64,000 nucleotides of DNA from Bradyrhizobium sp. 186 (GTDB lineage: Bacteria > Pseudomonadota > Alphaproteobacteria > Rhizobiales > Xanthobacteraceae), in contig NZ_CP082164.1 in assembly GCF_023101685.1 (NCBI RefSeq), positions 3,286,001 to 3,350,000 of the forward strand. The letters run 5' to 3'. Numbering within the stretch: the stretch's first letter is position 1; each line of letters starts with the position of its first letter. Shown here piece by piece: positions 53,609 through 63,627 of this stretch. Both the position numbers and the translations under genes were made by a program. The notes beneath the pieces are model-generated. The model saw only the letters and a program-made list of their open reading frames with translations, was not told the origin of the DNA and did not search any database.

Positions 53609-54763
53609 ATGAATCCAACCCGTGCGGATAAGGTTGCCCGCTATGTCACAGCCTTGGATGCCCTGAAAGACGACAATCGGCTGCGGGGCCTCCAGCCGCG
53701 TGCGGGTATCGATTTTGTATCGAATGATTATCTCGCGCTGGCAAGCGCGCCGCGTATGAAACAGGCTGTCTCGGCCGCGCTTGAGGCCGGCACACCGATC
53801 GGAGCCGGCGGGTCGCGGCTCCTGCGCGGAAACTGCAAGGAGCATGAAAGTCTCGAAACAGAAGCTGCCCGGTTCTTCGGAGCGGAGACGGCGCTTTTTT
53901 TCGGCAGCGGATATGTCGCAAATTTTGCCGTCCTGACGACGTTGCCGCAACGCGGTGATCTTCTCGTTCTCGATTCTCTCGTGCACGCAAGTATTCGTGA
54001 AGGCGCACAGGCTGGCCGAGCTGAATTTCGCGAAAGCGCACATAACGACTCCCAGTCGGTCGAAAACACGATTCGCGACTGGCGAGAGGAAGGCGGAAAG
54101 GGCCGCGTCTGGATCGTGGTCGAAAGTCTCTACAGCATGGATGGCGATTTCGCGCCGCTCGAAGAGCTCCTTGCGATCGCGGATCGGCATGATGCATTCC
54201 TGATGGTGGATGAGGCTCATGCCACGGGCGTCTACGGGGAGCAGGGACGAGGACTCACCGCTCCCTACGAGGGGCGCGAAAATCTGGTGGTCGTTCACAC
54301 CTGCGGCAAGGCGCTGGGTGCCGCCGGCGCGCTCGTCACCGCAACGCGCGTGCTGCGCGACTTCTTGGTCAATCGCTGCCGTCCGTTTATTTTTGCCACC
54401 GCGCCGTCACCTTTGACAGCCGTCGCAGTGCGGGAGGCACTGTTAATCCTGCAGCAGGAACCTGACCGGCAACGGCGTCTGGCCAACCTGGTCGCATTCG
54501 CGCATCGGGAGATCGGCAAGCGCGGTGGTCGGAGTCTTTCCGACTCGCAGATTGTGCCATACATCGTTGGCGACAATGCGCGTGCGATGACGCTGGCATC
54601 CGCCCTGCAGGCTCGCGGGTTCGATATCCGTGGAATCCGGCCGCCAACCGTGCCGGCGGGCACGGCACGGTTGCGAATTTCCCTGACACTTAACGTCGCA
54701 GAGGATGACGTGCGGGCGATGCTCGATGCCTTAATCGAGGAGACGAGAGGCGGAGCTCGATGA
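53609..54763 (+). CDS. bioF: 8-amino-7-oxononanoate synthase
   Basis: 384 aa, PLP-dependent alpha-oxoamine synthase. The PLP Lys is in [13 protein letters not shown], and the substrate region [14 protein letters not shown], the [14 protein letters not shown] segment and [15 protein letters not shown] are typical. It condenses pimeloyl-ACP or -CoA with alanine. Overlaps bioD by 4 nt (ATGA). Confidence 0.94.
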   Translation: MNPTRADKVARYVTALDALKDDNRLRGLQPRAGIDFVSNDYLALASAPRMKQAVSAALEAGTPIGAGGSRLLRGNCKEHESLETEAARFFGAETALFFGSGYVANFAVLTTLPQRGDLLVLDSLVHASIREGAQAGRAEFRESAHNDSQSVENTIRDWREEGGKGRVWIVVESLYSMDGDFAPLEELLAIADRHDAFLMVDEAHATGVYGEQGRGLTAPYEGRENLVVVHTCGKALGAAGALVTATRVLRDFLVNRCRPFIFATAPSPLTAVAVREALLILQQEPDRQRRLANLVAFAHREIGKRGGRSLSDSQIVPYIVGDNARAMTLASALQARGFDIRGIRPPTVPAGTARLRISLTLNVAEDDVRAMLDALIEETRGGAR

Positions 54764-55392
54764 GCCGGCGGATCGTGGTCACCGGTACGGACACCGAGAT
54801 CGGGAAGACGGTCTTCTCTGCAGGGCTCGCCGGTCTCCTCGGCGCGAATTATTGGAAACCGATTCAGGCTGGCCTCGGTGGAGGGACCGATTCCCAGCGC
54901 GTCGCGCGGTTGGGCGGGCTCTCCGACGATCGCATTGTGCCGGAGCGTTACCGCCTGGAAACGCCCGCTTCGCCCTATCATGCCGCAGCAATTGAAGGAG
55001 TTCGCATCGACGCGGAGTCGCTCGATGTGCCTGATACCGGCGGGCGCCCGCTTGTGATTGAGGGCGCGGGTGGGCTGATGGTGCCGCTTAGTCGCAGCAC
55101 GCTTTATATTGACATCTTTGCGCGATGGCAGTTGCCGGTCGTGCTTTGTGCGCGCACTGAGCTGGGCACCATCAATCATTCGCTGCTGTCGATCGCGGCG
55201 TTGCGCTACCGTGCGATCGAAATTCTCGGGATTGCATTCATTGGCGAAAGAAATTCTGAAAGTGAGAGCGCTATTTGCGAGATCGGACGGGTCCGGCGGC
55301 TCGGTCGGTTGTTTCGGCTTTCTCCTCTCACGGCAAACACGCTACAAGCCGCGTTCAATAACTCATTCCGCCGCGATGATTTCAATCGATGA
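54760..55392 (+). CDS. bioD: Dethiobiotin synthetase
   Basis: 210 aa. The P-loop is [16 protein letters not shown]; the later [10 protein letters not shown] and [18 protein letters not shown] motifs match BioD. It uses ATP and CO2 to close the ureido ring. Overlaps bioF and bioA by 4 nt each, so translation is coupled. Confidence 0.93.
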   Translation: MSRRIVVTGTDTEIGKTVFSAGLAGLLGANYWKPIQAGLGGGTDSQRVARLGGLSDDRIVPERYRLETPASPYHAAAIEGVRIDAESLDVPDTGGRPLVIEGAGGLMVPLSRSTLYIDIFARWQLPVVLCARTELGTINHSLLSIAALRYRAIEILGIAFIGERNSESESAICEIGRVRRLGRLFRLSPLTANTLQAAFNNSFRRDDFNR

Positions 55393-56654
55393 TGTCAAAA
55401 AAGAAGTCGCCGATCTGGCATCCATTCACGCAGCACGCGCTTCAGGACGAGATGACCAAAATTGTGCGCGGGGAGGGCGCCTATCTTTATACGGCGGATG
55501 GCCGTCGCATCATCGATGCGATCGCATCATGGTGGGTCGTGACCCACGGTCATTGCCATCCAAATATCGTCAGCGCCATTCAGAAACAGGCAGAAAAGCT
55601 TAACCAGATTATCTTTGCCGGCCACACTCACGAACCGGCCGAAGAGGTTGCCGCTCTGCTTTTGAAACTTGCGCCGCGTGGTCTCGACTACGTCTTCTTC
55701 TCCGACAGCGGCTCGACCAGTGTGGAAGTGGCGCTGAAAATGGCGCTCGGTTACTGGCATAACATCGGCAAGCCGCGCGCACGCATTGTCGTAATGCAGC
55801 ACTCTTATCACGGCGACACGGTAGGGACGATGTCGGTCGGCGCACGAGGCGTATTCAATGCGGCGTACAGGCCGCTGCTGTTCGATGTCACTTCAGTCCC
55901 GTTTCCGGTGGTCGGGCATGAACAGGCGACACTCGACGCGCTCGAAGTTGCATGCCGGAATGAAAATCCAGCAGCCTTTATTGTGGAGCCGCTGATCTTG
56001 GGCGCGGGCGGGATGCTGATGTATCCCGCCTGGGTACTGAAAGAGATGAAGCGGATTTGCGAAGCGTCGGACGTCCTTTTCATTGCGGACGAGGTCCTGA
56101 CCGGCTGGGGCCGCACGGGGACATTGTTCGCTTGCGAGCAGGCTGATGTGTCGCCGGATATCGCCTGCTATTCCAAAGGTCTCACGGGCGGGTCGCTTCC
56201 GCTCGCGGTAACACTCTGCCGCGCCGACATCTTTTACGCGCACTATTCGAAAGATCGTACGCGCACGTTCTTCCACTCGAGTTCATATACGGCGAATCCA
56301 GTGGCGTGTGCCGCCGCAAAGGCGAACCTAGATCTTTGGCAAAATCAGGAATCTAGCGAGCGGGTAGCTTCCGTTGTTGCGATGCAGGAACAGGGAATTG
56401 GGCCGTTCCGCGCCGACGCGCGTTTCAAAAACGTCCGGCGGACTGGCACCATTACGGCACTTGATCTAAAGGTGCGCGATGGAGGGTACCTCGCCTGCAT
56501 CGGTCCGAAGCTTCAAGCCTTCTTTAACAGTCGAAATCTTTTGCTGCGTCCTCTCGGCAACACGATCTATGTCATGCCGCCTTATTGCGTCACGGCGGCA
56601 GACCTCGAGGAGATATACGCCGCCATCAGCGATGCAGCCGACGCGCTGGCTTGA
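55389..56654 (+). CDS. bioA: Adenosylmethionine-8-amino-7-oxononanoate aminotransferase
   Basis: 421 aa, class III aminotransferase. Starts ATG-ATG over the bioD stop. IWHPFTQH near the start, [34 protein letters not shown] and the PLP Lys in [14 protein letters not shown] are intact. It uses SAM as amino donor to make 7,8-diaminononanoate. No bioC, bioH, bioZ or other pimeloyl-forming gene is in the window. Confidence 0.94.
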   Translation: MMSKKKSPIWHPFTQHALQDEMTKIVRGEGAYLYTADGRRIIDAIASWWVVTHGHCHPNIVSAIQKQAEKLNQIIFAGHTHEPAEEVAALLLKLAPRGLDYVFFSDSGSTSVEVALKMALGYWHNIGKPRARIVVMQHSYHGDTVGTMSVGARGVFNAAYRPLLFDVTSVPFPVVGHEQATLDALEVACRNENPAAFIVEPLILGAGGMLMYPAWVLKEMKRICEASDVLFIADEVLTGWGRTGTLFACEQADVSPDIACYSKGLTGGSLPLAVTLCRADIFYAHYSKDRTRTFFHSSSYTANPVACAAAKANLDLWQNQESSERVASVVAMQEQGIGPFRADARFKNVRRTGTITALDLKVRDGGYLACIGPKLQAFFNSRNLLLRPLGNTIYVMPPYCVTAADLEEIYAAISDAADALA

Positions 56655-56831
56655 AAGAGAACTAGGGGCGCTTAATTTGTCGCAACGCAGCTGCCACGTT
56701 TTTTGCGGCGAACTCAGTCGTCGCCGATGGACGCAGAACAACCTGCTTCATAGTGAGAGTACTGTTCGGATGAGTTCAAGTTCGCGCAATCGTCTCATAA
56801 ACGAATATGAAACCGAAGAAGAGGAGAGAAC

Positions 56832-57665
56832 GTGAGTTCGGAGTTACCAAAAAAAGCGCTAATGCCGCCGGACATCTTGGCAAGAAAGGGCGAGCTGCCG
56901 ATCGTCTGCTTAACCGCCTATACCACACCAATCGCTTTGTTAGTTGATCAACATTGTGACGTGGTACTGGTGGGCGATAGCGTGGGAATGGCTCTTCACG
57001 GCCTTCCATCGACGCTCGGCGTTACTCTCGACATGATGATCTTGCATGGGAAGGCGGTCCGCCGCGGAATTAGTCGAGCTCTTATGGTCGTTGATTTGCC
57101 CTTTGGAGCATATGAGGAAAGCAGAGAACAAGCATTCCGGAGTGCCGCGCGAGTGATGGCTGAAACCGGGTGTGCGGCTGTCAAGCTTGAGGGCGGTGAA
57201 AACATGGCGGAAACGGTTCGTTTCCTAACGGCACGTGGCATTCCGGTGATGGCTCATATTGGCCTTACTCCGCAGAGCGTGAACGCATTCGGTGGTTACA
57301 AGGTGCAAGGTCGAGGCCCCGATGGCGAGAGGATCATGCGAGATGCGGTCGCTATCTCGGAGGCCGGTGCGTTTGCCGTCGTTCTTGAAAAGGTTGCTGA
57401 ATCATTGGCCCGCCTGATTACAGGAAAGATCCCCATTCCGACTATTGGGATTGGCGCATCTGTTGCGTGCGACGGTCAGATTCTGGTCACGGACGACATG
57501 CTTGGTATTTTCACGGATTTCCGCCCGAGGTTCGTTAAGCGCTACGCGGAACTCGGGCGAGATGCCAACCAGGCGATCGCCATGTATGCAGCTGAGGTGC
57601 GCACCAGGCAATTTCCGACATCAGAGCATGTCTTCGGTGATGCGCCTCAGAAATCCGCGAAATAG
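56832..57665 (+). CDS. panB: 3-methyl-2-oxobutanoate hydroxymethyltransferase (PanB)
   Basis: 277 aa from GTG 56832, with an agaggagag ribosome site. Metal and substrate residues lie in [49 protein letters not shown] and the catalytic Glu in VLEKV. First committed step of pantoate synthesis. It lies 177 bp after bioA, so it may have its own promoter. With panD it gives two of the pantothenate genes; panC is not in the window. Base composition is visibly more AT-rich than the left half of the window. Confidence 0.93.
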   Translation: MSSELPKKALMPPDILARKGELPIVCLTAYTTPIALLVDQHCDVVLVGDSVGMALHGLPSTLGVTLDMMILHGKAVRRGISRALMVVDLPFGAYEESREQAFRSAARVMAETGCAAVKLEGGENMAETVRFLTARGIPVMAHIGLTPQSVNAFGGYKVQGRGPDGERIMRDAVAISEAGAFAVVLEKVAESLARLITGKIPIPTIGIGASVACDGQILVTDDMLGIFTDFRPRFVKRYAELGRDANQAIAMYAAEVRTRQFPTSEHVFGDAPQKSAK

Positions 57666-57992
57666 TCGATACCGCAGTTCCGGAGCTTTCCGCCGATCCT
57701 TTCGGGCAGACGATCGGAGAAAATATCGTAGGTTCGGCCGACGTGTGGGAAAAGCGGTAGCGCTCCCCTGACCGTGTAGGCGCGTGCGGATTGGGGACGG
57801 GCCCTTCCGGGCCGCACGGCACATGGATACGCCACCTAGTTGGGTCATGGTGGCCGGTCAGTAATTGAGGAAAAGGACGTGCATGGGGCTCGCAAGCGCC
57901 ATTCCGACAAAGAGAAATTCCGTAGTGATCTCAATCGCCCAGAAAGCTGCGAAATCTCGGAACAGCGTTTGAAAACATTGCGAAAATTCTAA
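57666..57992. other. Intergenic region with a degenerate repeat
   Basis: About 325 bp between panB and the first IS5-type copy. The minus strand can be read as GALPLFPHVGRTYDIFSDRL and [20 protein letters not shown], ending inside panB. A related motif (tcgtaggttcgg followed by an agcgg-agcgctcccc block) occurs near 45870-45900. I do not recognise the parent sequence. The TAA target site of the IS is at 57990-57992. Confidence 0.4.
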
Positions 57993-58921
57993 GTGTCTGT
58001 CCGGGAACATCTTGAATCATCGGAATCATTTGTGATTCAAGGGTGGCGGTCCGATTCGAAGGGGCGCCCATGTGGACGAAGGAGAACCGCGGTCGTTACG
58101 ACCGAAGCCGGCTACGCTATCCAAGCGATTTGACTGATGAGGAATGGGCGTTGGTGGAGCCGCTGATTGCGCCAGCCAAGCGAGGCGGCAACAAGCGCAC
58201 GGTCGATGTGCGCGAGGTGATCAATGGCCTGATGTATGTGCTGAGCACCGGTTGCCAATGGCGAGCGATCCCGAAGGACCTGCCGCCACGCAGCACGGTG
58301 CACGACTATTTTGACTTGTGGGCTTGGAACGGCACGCTCGATCGCATCCATCACGCGCTCTATGTACAATGTCGAGAATTGGCTAACCGAGAACCCAGCC
58401 CGAGCGCCGCCATCATCGACAGTCAAAGCGTCAAGAGCGCGGAAAAAGGGGGGCGTGGATCGACCCGCATGGCTACGATGCGGGCAAGAAGATCAAGGGC
58501 AAGAAGCGCCACATCCTAGTCGATACTCAAGGCTTGCTGCTCCACGCCCTCGTGCATTCGGCGGACATCCAGGATCGTGACGGTGGGGTGCTGGTGATGG
58601 CCACGCTGTTTGGCCTGCATCCATTCCTGCTGAAGCTCTATGCTGACGGCGGCTATCAGGGGCCGATCTTTCCGCCGTTCGCAAAATCCTCCGGCAAATC
58701 GACGTCGAGATAGTCAAGCGCTCCGATACAGCAAAGAGTTTTGCGATCTTGCCCAAGCGATGGATCGTCGAACGCACCATCGCCTGGCTCAACCGCTGCC
58801 GCCGTTTGGCCAAGGATTGGGAGTGCCTCAACCGAAAGGCATTGGCGTTCTTGCGCCTCGCCTCAATCCGCCTCATGCTGCGAAAGCTCTGCCAAAAAAC
58901 AGCATGATCCCGGACAGACTC
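57993..58921 (+). mobile_element. IS5-family (IS427-like) insertion sequence, copy 1, 929 bp
   Basis: Left end GTGTCTGTCCGGGA; right end reads GAGTCTGTCCGGGA on the other strand. TAA on both sides (57990-57992 and 58922-58924) suggests a 3-bp target duplication. It is nearly identical to copy 2, which follows immediately, but lacks 4 bp near 58670, which breaks the transposase. Confidence 0.88.
58070..58907 (+). pseudogene. IS5-family transposase, copy 1, frameshifted
   Basis: ATG 58070 (MWTKENRGRYDRSRLRYPSD) has gaagggg upstream. The first part ends by stop at 58519 and normally continues by a -1 shift at the A5G6 run near 58441-58451 into WIDPHGYDAGKKIKGKKRHI. In this copy 4 bp (CAGT) are missing after GGCTATCAGGGGCCGATCTT, so the second-Asp region and the Glu region are no longer in one frame. 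Inactive. Confidence 0.85.
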
Positions 58922-58924
58922 TAA

Positions 58925-59857
58925 GTGTCTGTCCGGGAACATCTTGAATCATCGGAATCATTTGTGATTCAAGGGTGGCGGTCCGATTCGAAGGGGCGCC
59001 CATGTGGACGAAGGAGAACCGCGGTCGTTACGACCGAAGCCGGCTACGCTATCCAAGCGATTTGACTGATGAGGAATGGGCGTTGGTGGAGCCGCTGATT
59101 GCGCCAGCCAAGCGAGGCGGCAACAAGCGCACGGTCGATGTGCGCGAGGTGATCAATGGCCTGATGTATGTGCTGAGCACCGGTTGCCAATGGCGAGCGA
59201 TCCCGAAGGACCTGCCGCCACGCAGCACGGTGCACGACTATTTTGACTTGTGGGCTTGGAACGGCACGCTCGATCGCATCCATCACGCGCTCTATGTACA
59301 ATGTCGAGAATTGGCTAACCGAGAACCCAGCCCGAGCGCCGCCATCATCGACAGTCAAAGCGTCAAGAGCGCGGAAAAAGGGGGGCGTGGATCGACCCGC
59401 ATGGCTACGATGCGGGCAAGAAGATCAAGGGCAAGAAGCGCCACATCCTAGTCGATACTCAAGGCTTGCTGCTCCACGCCCTCGTGCATTCGGCGGACAT
59501 CCAGGATCGTGACGGTGGGGTGCTGGTGATGGCCACGCTGTTTGGCCTGCATCCATTCCTGCTGAAGCTCTATGCTGACGGCGGCTATCAGGGGCCGATC
59601 TTTCAGTCCGCCGTTCGCAAAATCCTCCGGCAAATCGACGTCGAGATAGTCAAGCGCTCCGATACAGCAAAGAGTTTTGCGATCTTGCCCAAGCGATGGA
59701 TCGTCGAACGCACCATCGCCTGGCTCAACCGCTGCCGCCGTTTGGCCAAGGATTGGGAGTGCCTCAACCGAAAGGCATTGGCGTTCTTGCGCCTCGCCTC
59801 AATCCGCCTCATGCTGCGAAAGCTCTGCCAAAAAACAGCATGATCCCGGACAGACTC
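58925..59857 (+). mobile_element. IS5-family (IS427-like) insertion sequence, copy 2, 933 bp
   Basis: Directly follows copy 1, sharing the TAA at 58922-58924, and is flanked on the right by TAA at 59858-59860. The same terminal repeats. It is intact in length, so it is the probable source or sibling of copy 1. Confidence 0.88.
59002..59843 (+). CDS. IS5-family transposase made by -1 frameshift, copy 2
   Basis: Two overlapping frames. The first (from ATG 59002, stop 59451) holds the DNA-binding part and the first Asp (IIDSQSVKSAEKGG). A -1 shift on AAAAAGGGGGG (about 59373-59383) leads to WIDPHGYDAGKKIKGKKRHI, the second Asp (YADGGYQGP) and the Glu ([14 protein letters not shown]). The fused product is about 280 aa, normal for the IS427 group, where such shifting is known. 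All DDE residues are present, so it may be active. Confidence 0.85.
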
Positions 59858-59899
59858 TAAGACTTCCAAGCTGAATACCGTCTGCCACCAACATTAAGT

Positions 59900-60490
59900 G
59901 GCTGCTCAAGCCGCTGCTTCGAATAGCAATTTGAGATGGTTGCGCCTCCCCGCAACCATCGATTTTTGCAAGGCGGCAGAGGCCGATCTGGACGGCCATC
60001 CATTCGGAGCGTTCGTGTGTTTCGACCTCGCCACCGAAGCTGCCGACCGAGCGCGTTCGCGAGCAGCGACTCTACGCACGCCGCCGCCAGCGAACACGGG
60101 CGAGCGATTCGTTCGACTGGACCAGAGGCGTGCGCACGAACTCTGGGCATGTGACGTCTGCGCCCACGCCATCCTTGGCACCTTCTTTGCCGACAACGTT
60201 GGCCGGACCAATCAAACCATGCTTGGCGGTCACATATGGCGCCTTGGCGCCGATGCTTCTTTGGAATGCGCTGAACCCATATAAATACGCTACCGCCTCG
60301 GCCGTCTTGTACATCTCGCGCAGTGTGGCGTGCGTCGTAAGAAAGGCGCCGTCCAGATGAATGGCGAGCATCTGTTTCCATTTCGCGAAGTAGAACTCGC
60401 CGACCGGCGCCACGATCTGGATGCCCGCCTTCGAATACGGCGACCGCTCGGGCGATGCCGGCGTTCACCTGCTCTTCGTTTGTCACGTCC
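59900..60490 (-). pseudogene. 3-hydroxybutyrate dehydrogenase-like SDR pseudogene
   Basis: On the minus strand pieces of an SDR appear in shifting frames: TNEEQVNAGIARAVAVFEGG, then APVGEFYFAKWKQMLAIHLD and GAFLTTHATLREMYK, then KAPYVTAKHGLIGPANVVGK with the YxxxK motif, then CPEFVRTPLVQSNE. The order matches 3-hydroxybutyrate dehydrogenase. The N-terminal nucleotide-binding motif is missing, and at least two frameshifts are needed. The remaining 250 bp up to the oxygenase gene show no gene. Confidence 0.7.
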
Positions 60491-60746
60491 TTCTCGACGC
60501 TGACCGCGGGCTTATTCGACCCGCCTATTTCGACCGCCGCGGCTAACTCGAAGTGGCTGAAAGCACAATTTAGTCAGTATATATTGGAATTGTGGCGCTT
60601 GATTTACGCCCGAAGGCTCCAAGTCCCTCAATCTTCCTCGTTATTTTCCCTTCATTTGTATTGCGTGACGCCAATTTCAGAGCGTTGCGCTTTGAAATAA
60701 TGAGATGTATACTGATGAACTCGGGAAGCTGCTTTGGAGAGCGGTA

Positions 60747-63602
60747 ATGGCTTGGCGCGAGGTGATTTCCCTGGATGAACTTCATCCAGACACGGTGAAG
60801 GGTATCGATGTAGACGGTACGCCTGTTGCGTTGTATCGACTTGGCGACGACGTCTTCGCTACCCACGGCATCTGCACGCACGCTCTCGCATTCCTTGCCG
60901 ACGGGTTCTTCGAAGACGGTAAGATCGAATGTCCTCTGCATCAGGGGCTGTTTGACATTCGGTCCGGGAAAGCGCTTTGCGCGCCCTTGACAAAGGATAT
61001 CCAAACTTTTGCGGTTAAGGCCGAAAATGGCACAGTATTCGTCGACCTTGATGCTGTCGCCGGCAAAGTCCCCGACACGATTGCGAAGGCTCCGCAAGAG
61101 GATTCCATTACTTGCCAGGAACAAGATCCCGTCGTCGTGGTTGGAGCGGGACAGGCTGCTGCCGCAGCGATCAGGGCGTTGCGTGCGTCGGGTTTTTCGG
61201 GGCCGGTCAAGCTCGTCGGAAGCGAGCGGCACCTTCCATACGAGCGACCTCCCTTGTCCAAGGATATCCTGCTCGGGAAGGCAACGATCGAGTCGTGCAT
61301 TCGTCTGCCCGTTACCGACATCGACGACCTGAAAGTCACTACCCATCTCAATCGCCGCGTCGTGGGCGTCGACGCGGAGGCAAGGACGATCCGTCTCGAG
61401 GACGGGACCGAGTTCCGGTACGCAGCGCTACTTCTAGCGACCGGTGGCGTTCCTCGCCGCCTCGACATCCTGGGCGGTGACCTTCCGGGCGTTCATTACC
61501 TGAGGACCATCGAGAATGCGACGGCGATCGCCGCATCGTTCTCCACGGCGAAACGCATCGTCATCATCGGTGGCGGCTTCATCGGCATGGAACTGGCGTC
61601 GGTTGCATCGTCGCTGGGCAAGTCCGCGGTCGTGCTGGAGCGTGAGGCCGAGCTTCTTGCCAGGGTTCTGCCGGCTCCATTGGGGCGAACCTTCCGGACG
61701 CTTGCTGAAAACCACGGCGTGACCGTGCGATTGGCGACTTCCGTTCAGGCAATCGATCGCACCGGCGTTGGTCTGACGGTTAGGACGTCGGCCGGAGATT
61801 TCGACGCGGATACCGTCTGCATCGGCGTTGGCCTGGTCCCGGAGACGGCACTGGCCGCGGCAGCGGGCTGCGAAGTTGACGGCGGCGTCGTGGTCGATAG
61901 CGAACAGCGGACGAACGTGCCGGGCATCTGGGCGGCCGGAGACTGCGCGCTTCACCATTCGCCGGTTCGGGGCCGCCGGGGCCGTCTCGAAAGCTGGCAC
62001 AATGCCGAAGAGCAGGGCGCGGCCGCAGGAAAATCGATCGCGGGGTGCGCTCCCGAAGTCGTGGCCGCGCAACAGCCTTGGTTCTGGACCGAACAGTTCG
62101 GCCTCAACATCCAGATCCTTGGCGTATCCGCAGCCGACGACCGGGTCGCGGTGACAGGCCGGGATGGTGAAAGCGGCGCCGTCTACAGGACGGTCGATCC
62201 TGCAACCGGCAAGCTGACGAGCGTCATCGCATTTTCAGATCCGGGCGCGATCCGACAGGCACGCAAGGATTTCGAGAAGGGCGGCAGCTTCGATTCTGCC
62301 AAGGTCAACGCGGTATTTCTTGAAGACAAGGTCAATGAGGAGAAGCGTCCCGTGCAAGCCGATTCATCGACGAGTTCGAAAAACTACGTCTGGCCGGGGG
62401 AGGGTCTGACGCGCGTTCCCGACTGGGTTTACACCGACCAGTACATCTACGAACGGGAGATCGAAAAGATCTTCCACGGCCGAACTTGGAATTACGTGGC
62501 GCTGGAAAGTGAGGTGCCGAACACCGGCGACTTCATCCGTTCGAACGTCGGCCCGACACCCGTCGTCGTGTCGCGCGCGGAGGATGGTTCCATCAACGTG
62601 TTCGAAAACCGTTGCATGCACCGCGCCGCCGAGTTTTGCCGGGACCTGAGCGGCAACGCCAAGGAATTCGTCTGCCCCTATCATCAGTGGTCCTACGACC
62701 TGAAGGGAAATCTCGCCGGCATACCGTTCCGGCGCGGCGTCAACGGGAAAGGTGGAATGCCCGCGAGTTTCAAGCCCTCGGAGCACGGCCTGAAACGCCT
62801 CAAGGTGACGGAGCATCGCGGCGTGGTCTTCGCGTCGTATTGCGAGGATATGGAGCCGCTGGCCGACTATCTCGGACCAGAGATCCTGCGCGAATTCGAG
62901 GCGACGTTCGACGGACGCAAGCCGAAGGTCCTGGGTCATTATCGTCACAGCCTGCCGGGCAATTGGAAGCTCTACCACGAGAATTTGAAAGACCCGTACC
63001 ACGCGACGCTTCTTCACACGTTCCTGGTCACGTTCGGATTGCTGGTTGCCGGCAACAAGTCGTCGATGATCGCGGACAGTTCGGGCCGTCACGGCGTAAT
63101 GGCCTCTGCGAAATCCGATGCGAGCAAGCTCACCAGCGAGACAAAGAAGGAAATGCGCGCATACAAGGAGGGCATGACCCTCGAAGAGCCGCGCTTCATG
63201 GACTTCGTGACCGAGTTCGATAGTCCCTGGTCCGTCACGATGTCGACGATCTGGCCTAACCTCATCGTACAGCGCGAGATGAACACGCTTGGCGTCCGAC
63301 AGATCGTGCCGACAGGCCCGAACGAATTCATCATGAAATGGACGATGTTCGGTTTCGAAGGCGACGACGAGGAGATGACTCGGCACCGGTTGCGGCAAGG
63401 CAACCTCATGGGACCGGCCGGATTCCTCGGACTCGAGGATAACGAAGCGATCAAGTTCGTGCAGGACGGTATGATCAGCGTGCCCAATGGCCAGCACGTC
63501 GTCGAACTCGACCCCGGAGTGATGGGGACGTCTGACACTCTTATTTCCGAAGCGTCGATCCGCGCGATGTACCAACATTGGCGCAGCGCAATGGATCTCT
63601 GA
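60747..63602 (+). CDS. Rieske ferredoxin-FAD reductase-Rieske oxygenase large subunit fusion
   Basis: 951 aa from ATG 60747 (MAWREVISLDEL; ggagag just upstream; an in-frame ATG at 60705 adds 14 residues). Three parts: (1) residues 1-105, a Rieske [2Fe-2S] ferredoxin, Cys43-x-His45 and Cys62-x2-His65; (2) about 125-520, a ferredoxin reductase with FAD motif VGAGQA (133-138), NAD motif GGGFIG (275-280) and WAAGDCA; (3) about 536-951, a ring-hydroxylating oxygenase alpha subunit with Rieske Cys623/His625/Cys643/His646 and mononuclear iron ligands His752, His757 and an Asp further on; bridging Asp749 in ENLKDPYHATLLH. All components of a three-component dioxygenase except the beta subunit are in one chain. 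The alpha part resembles anthranilate/salicylate-type oxygenases, but the substrate is not proven. An internal ribosome site and GTG precede part 3. Confidence 0.88.
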   Translation: MAWREVISLDELHPDTVKGIDVDGTPVALYRLGDDVFATHGICTHALAFLADGFFEDGKIECPLHQGLFDIRSGKALCAPLTKDIQTFAVKAENGTVFVDLDAVAGKVPDTIAKAPQEDSITCQEQDPVVVVGAGQAAAAAIRALRASGFSGPVKLVGSERHLPYERPPLSKDILLGKATIESCIRLPVTDIDDLKVTTHLNRRVVGVDAEARTIRLEDGTEFRYAALLLATGGVPRRLDILGGDLPGVHYLRTIENATAIAASFSTAKRIVIIGGGFIGMELASVASSLGKSAVVLEREAELLARVLPAPLGRTFRTLAENHGVTVRLATSVQAIDRTGVGLTVRTSAGDFDADTVCIGVGLVPETALAAAAGCEVDGGVVVDSEQRTNVPGIWAAGDCALHHSPVRGRRGRLESWHNAEEQGAAAGKSIAGCAPEVVAAQQPWFWTEQFGLNIQILGVSAADDRVAVTGRDGESGAVYRTVDPATGKLTSVIAFSDPGAIRQARKDFEKGGSFDSAKVNAVFLEDKVNEEKRPVQADSSTSSKNYVWPGEGLTRVPDWVYTDQYIYEREIEKIFHGRTWNYVALESEVPNTGDFIRSNVGPTPVVVSRAEDGSINVFENRCMHRAAEFCRDLSGNAKEFVCPYHQWSYDLKGNLAGIPFRRGVNGKGGMPASFKPSEHGLKRLKVTEHRGVVFASYCEDMEPLADYLGPEILREFEATFDGRKPKVLGHYRHSLPGNWKLYHENLKDPYHATLLHTFLVTFGLLVAGNKSSMIADSSGRHGVMASAKSDASKLTSETKKEMRAYKEGMTLEEPRFMDFVTEFDSPWSVTMSTIWPNLIVQREMNTLGVRQIVPTGPNEFIMKWTMFGFEGDDEEMTRHRLRQGNLMGPAGFLGLEDNEAIKFVQDGMISVPNGQHVVELDPGVMGTSDTLISEASIRAMYQHWRSAMDL
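62337..62354 (+). promoter_or_regulatory. Internal Shine-Dalgarno plus GTG start inside the fusion gene
   Basis: GAGGAG at 62337-62342, 9 nt before an in-frame GTG at 62352. Starting there gives a 416-aa oxygenase alpha subunit of ordinary length (QADSSTSSKNYVWPGEGL...). This looks like the preserved start of a once-separate gene and could still give a free alpha subunit next to the fusion. Confidence 0.6.
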
Positions 63603-63627
63603 TCAATAAACACGGGATCAATTCTTC

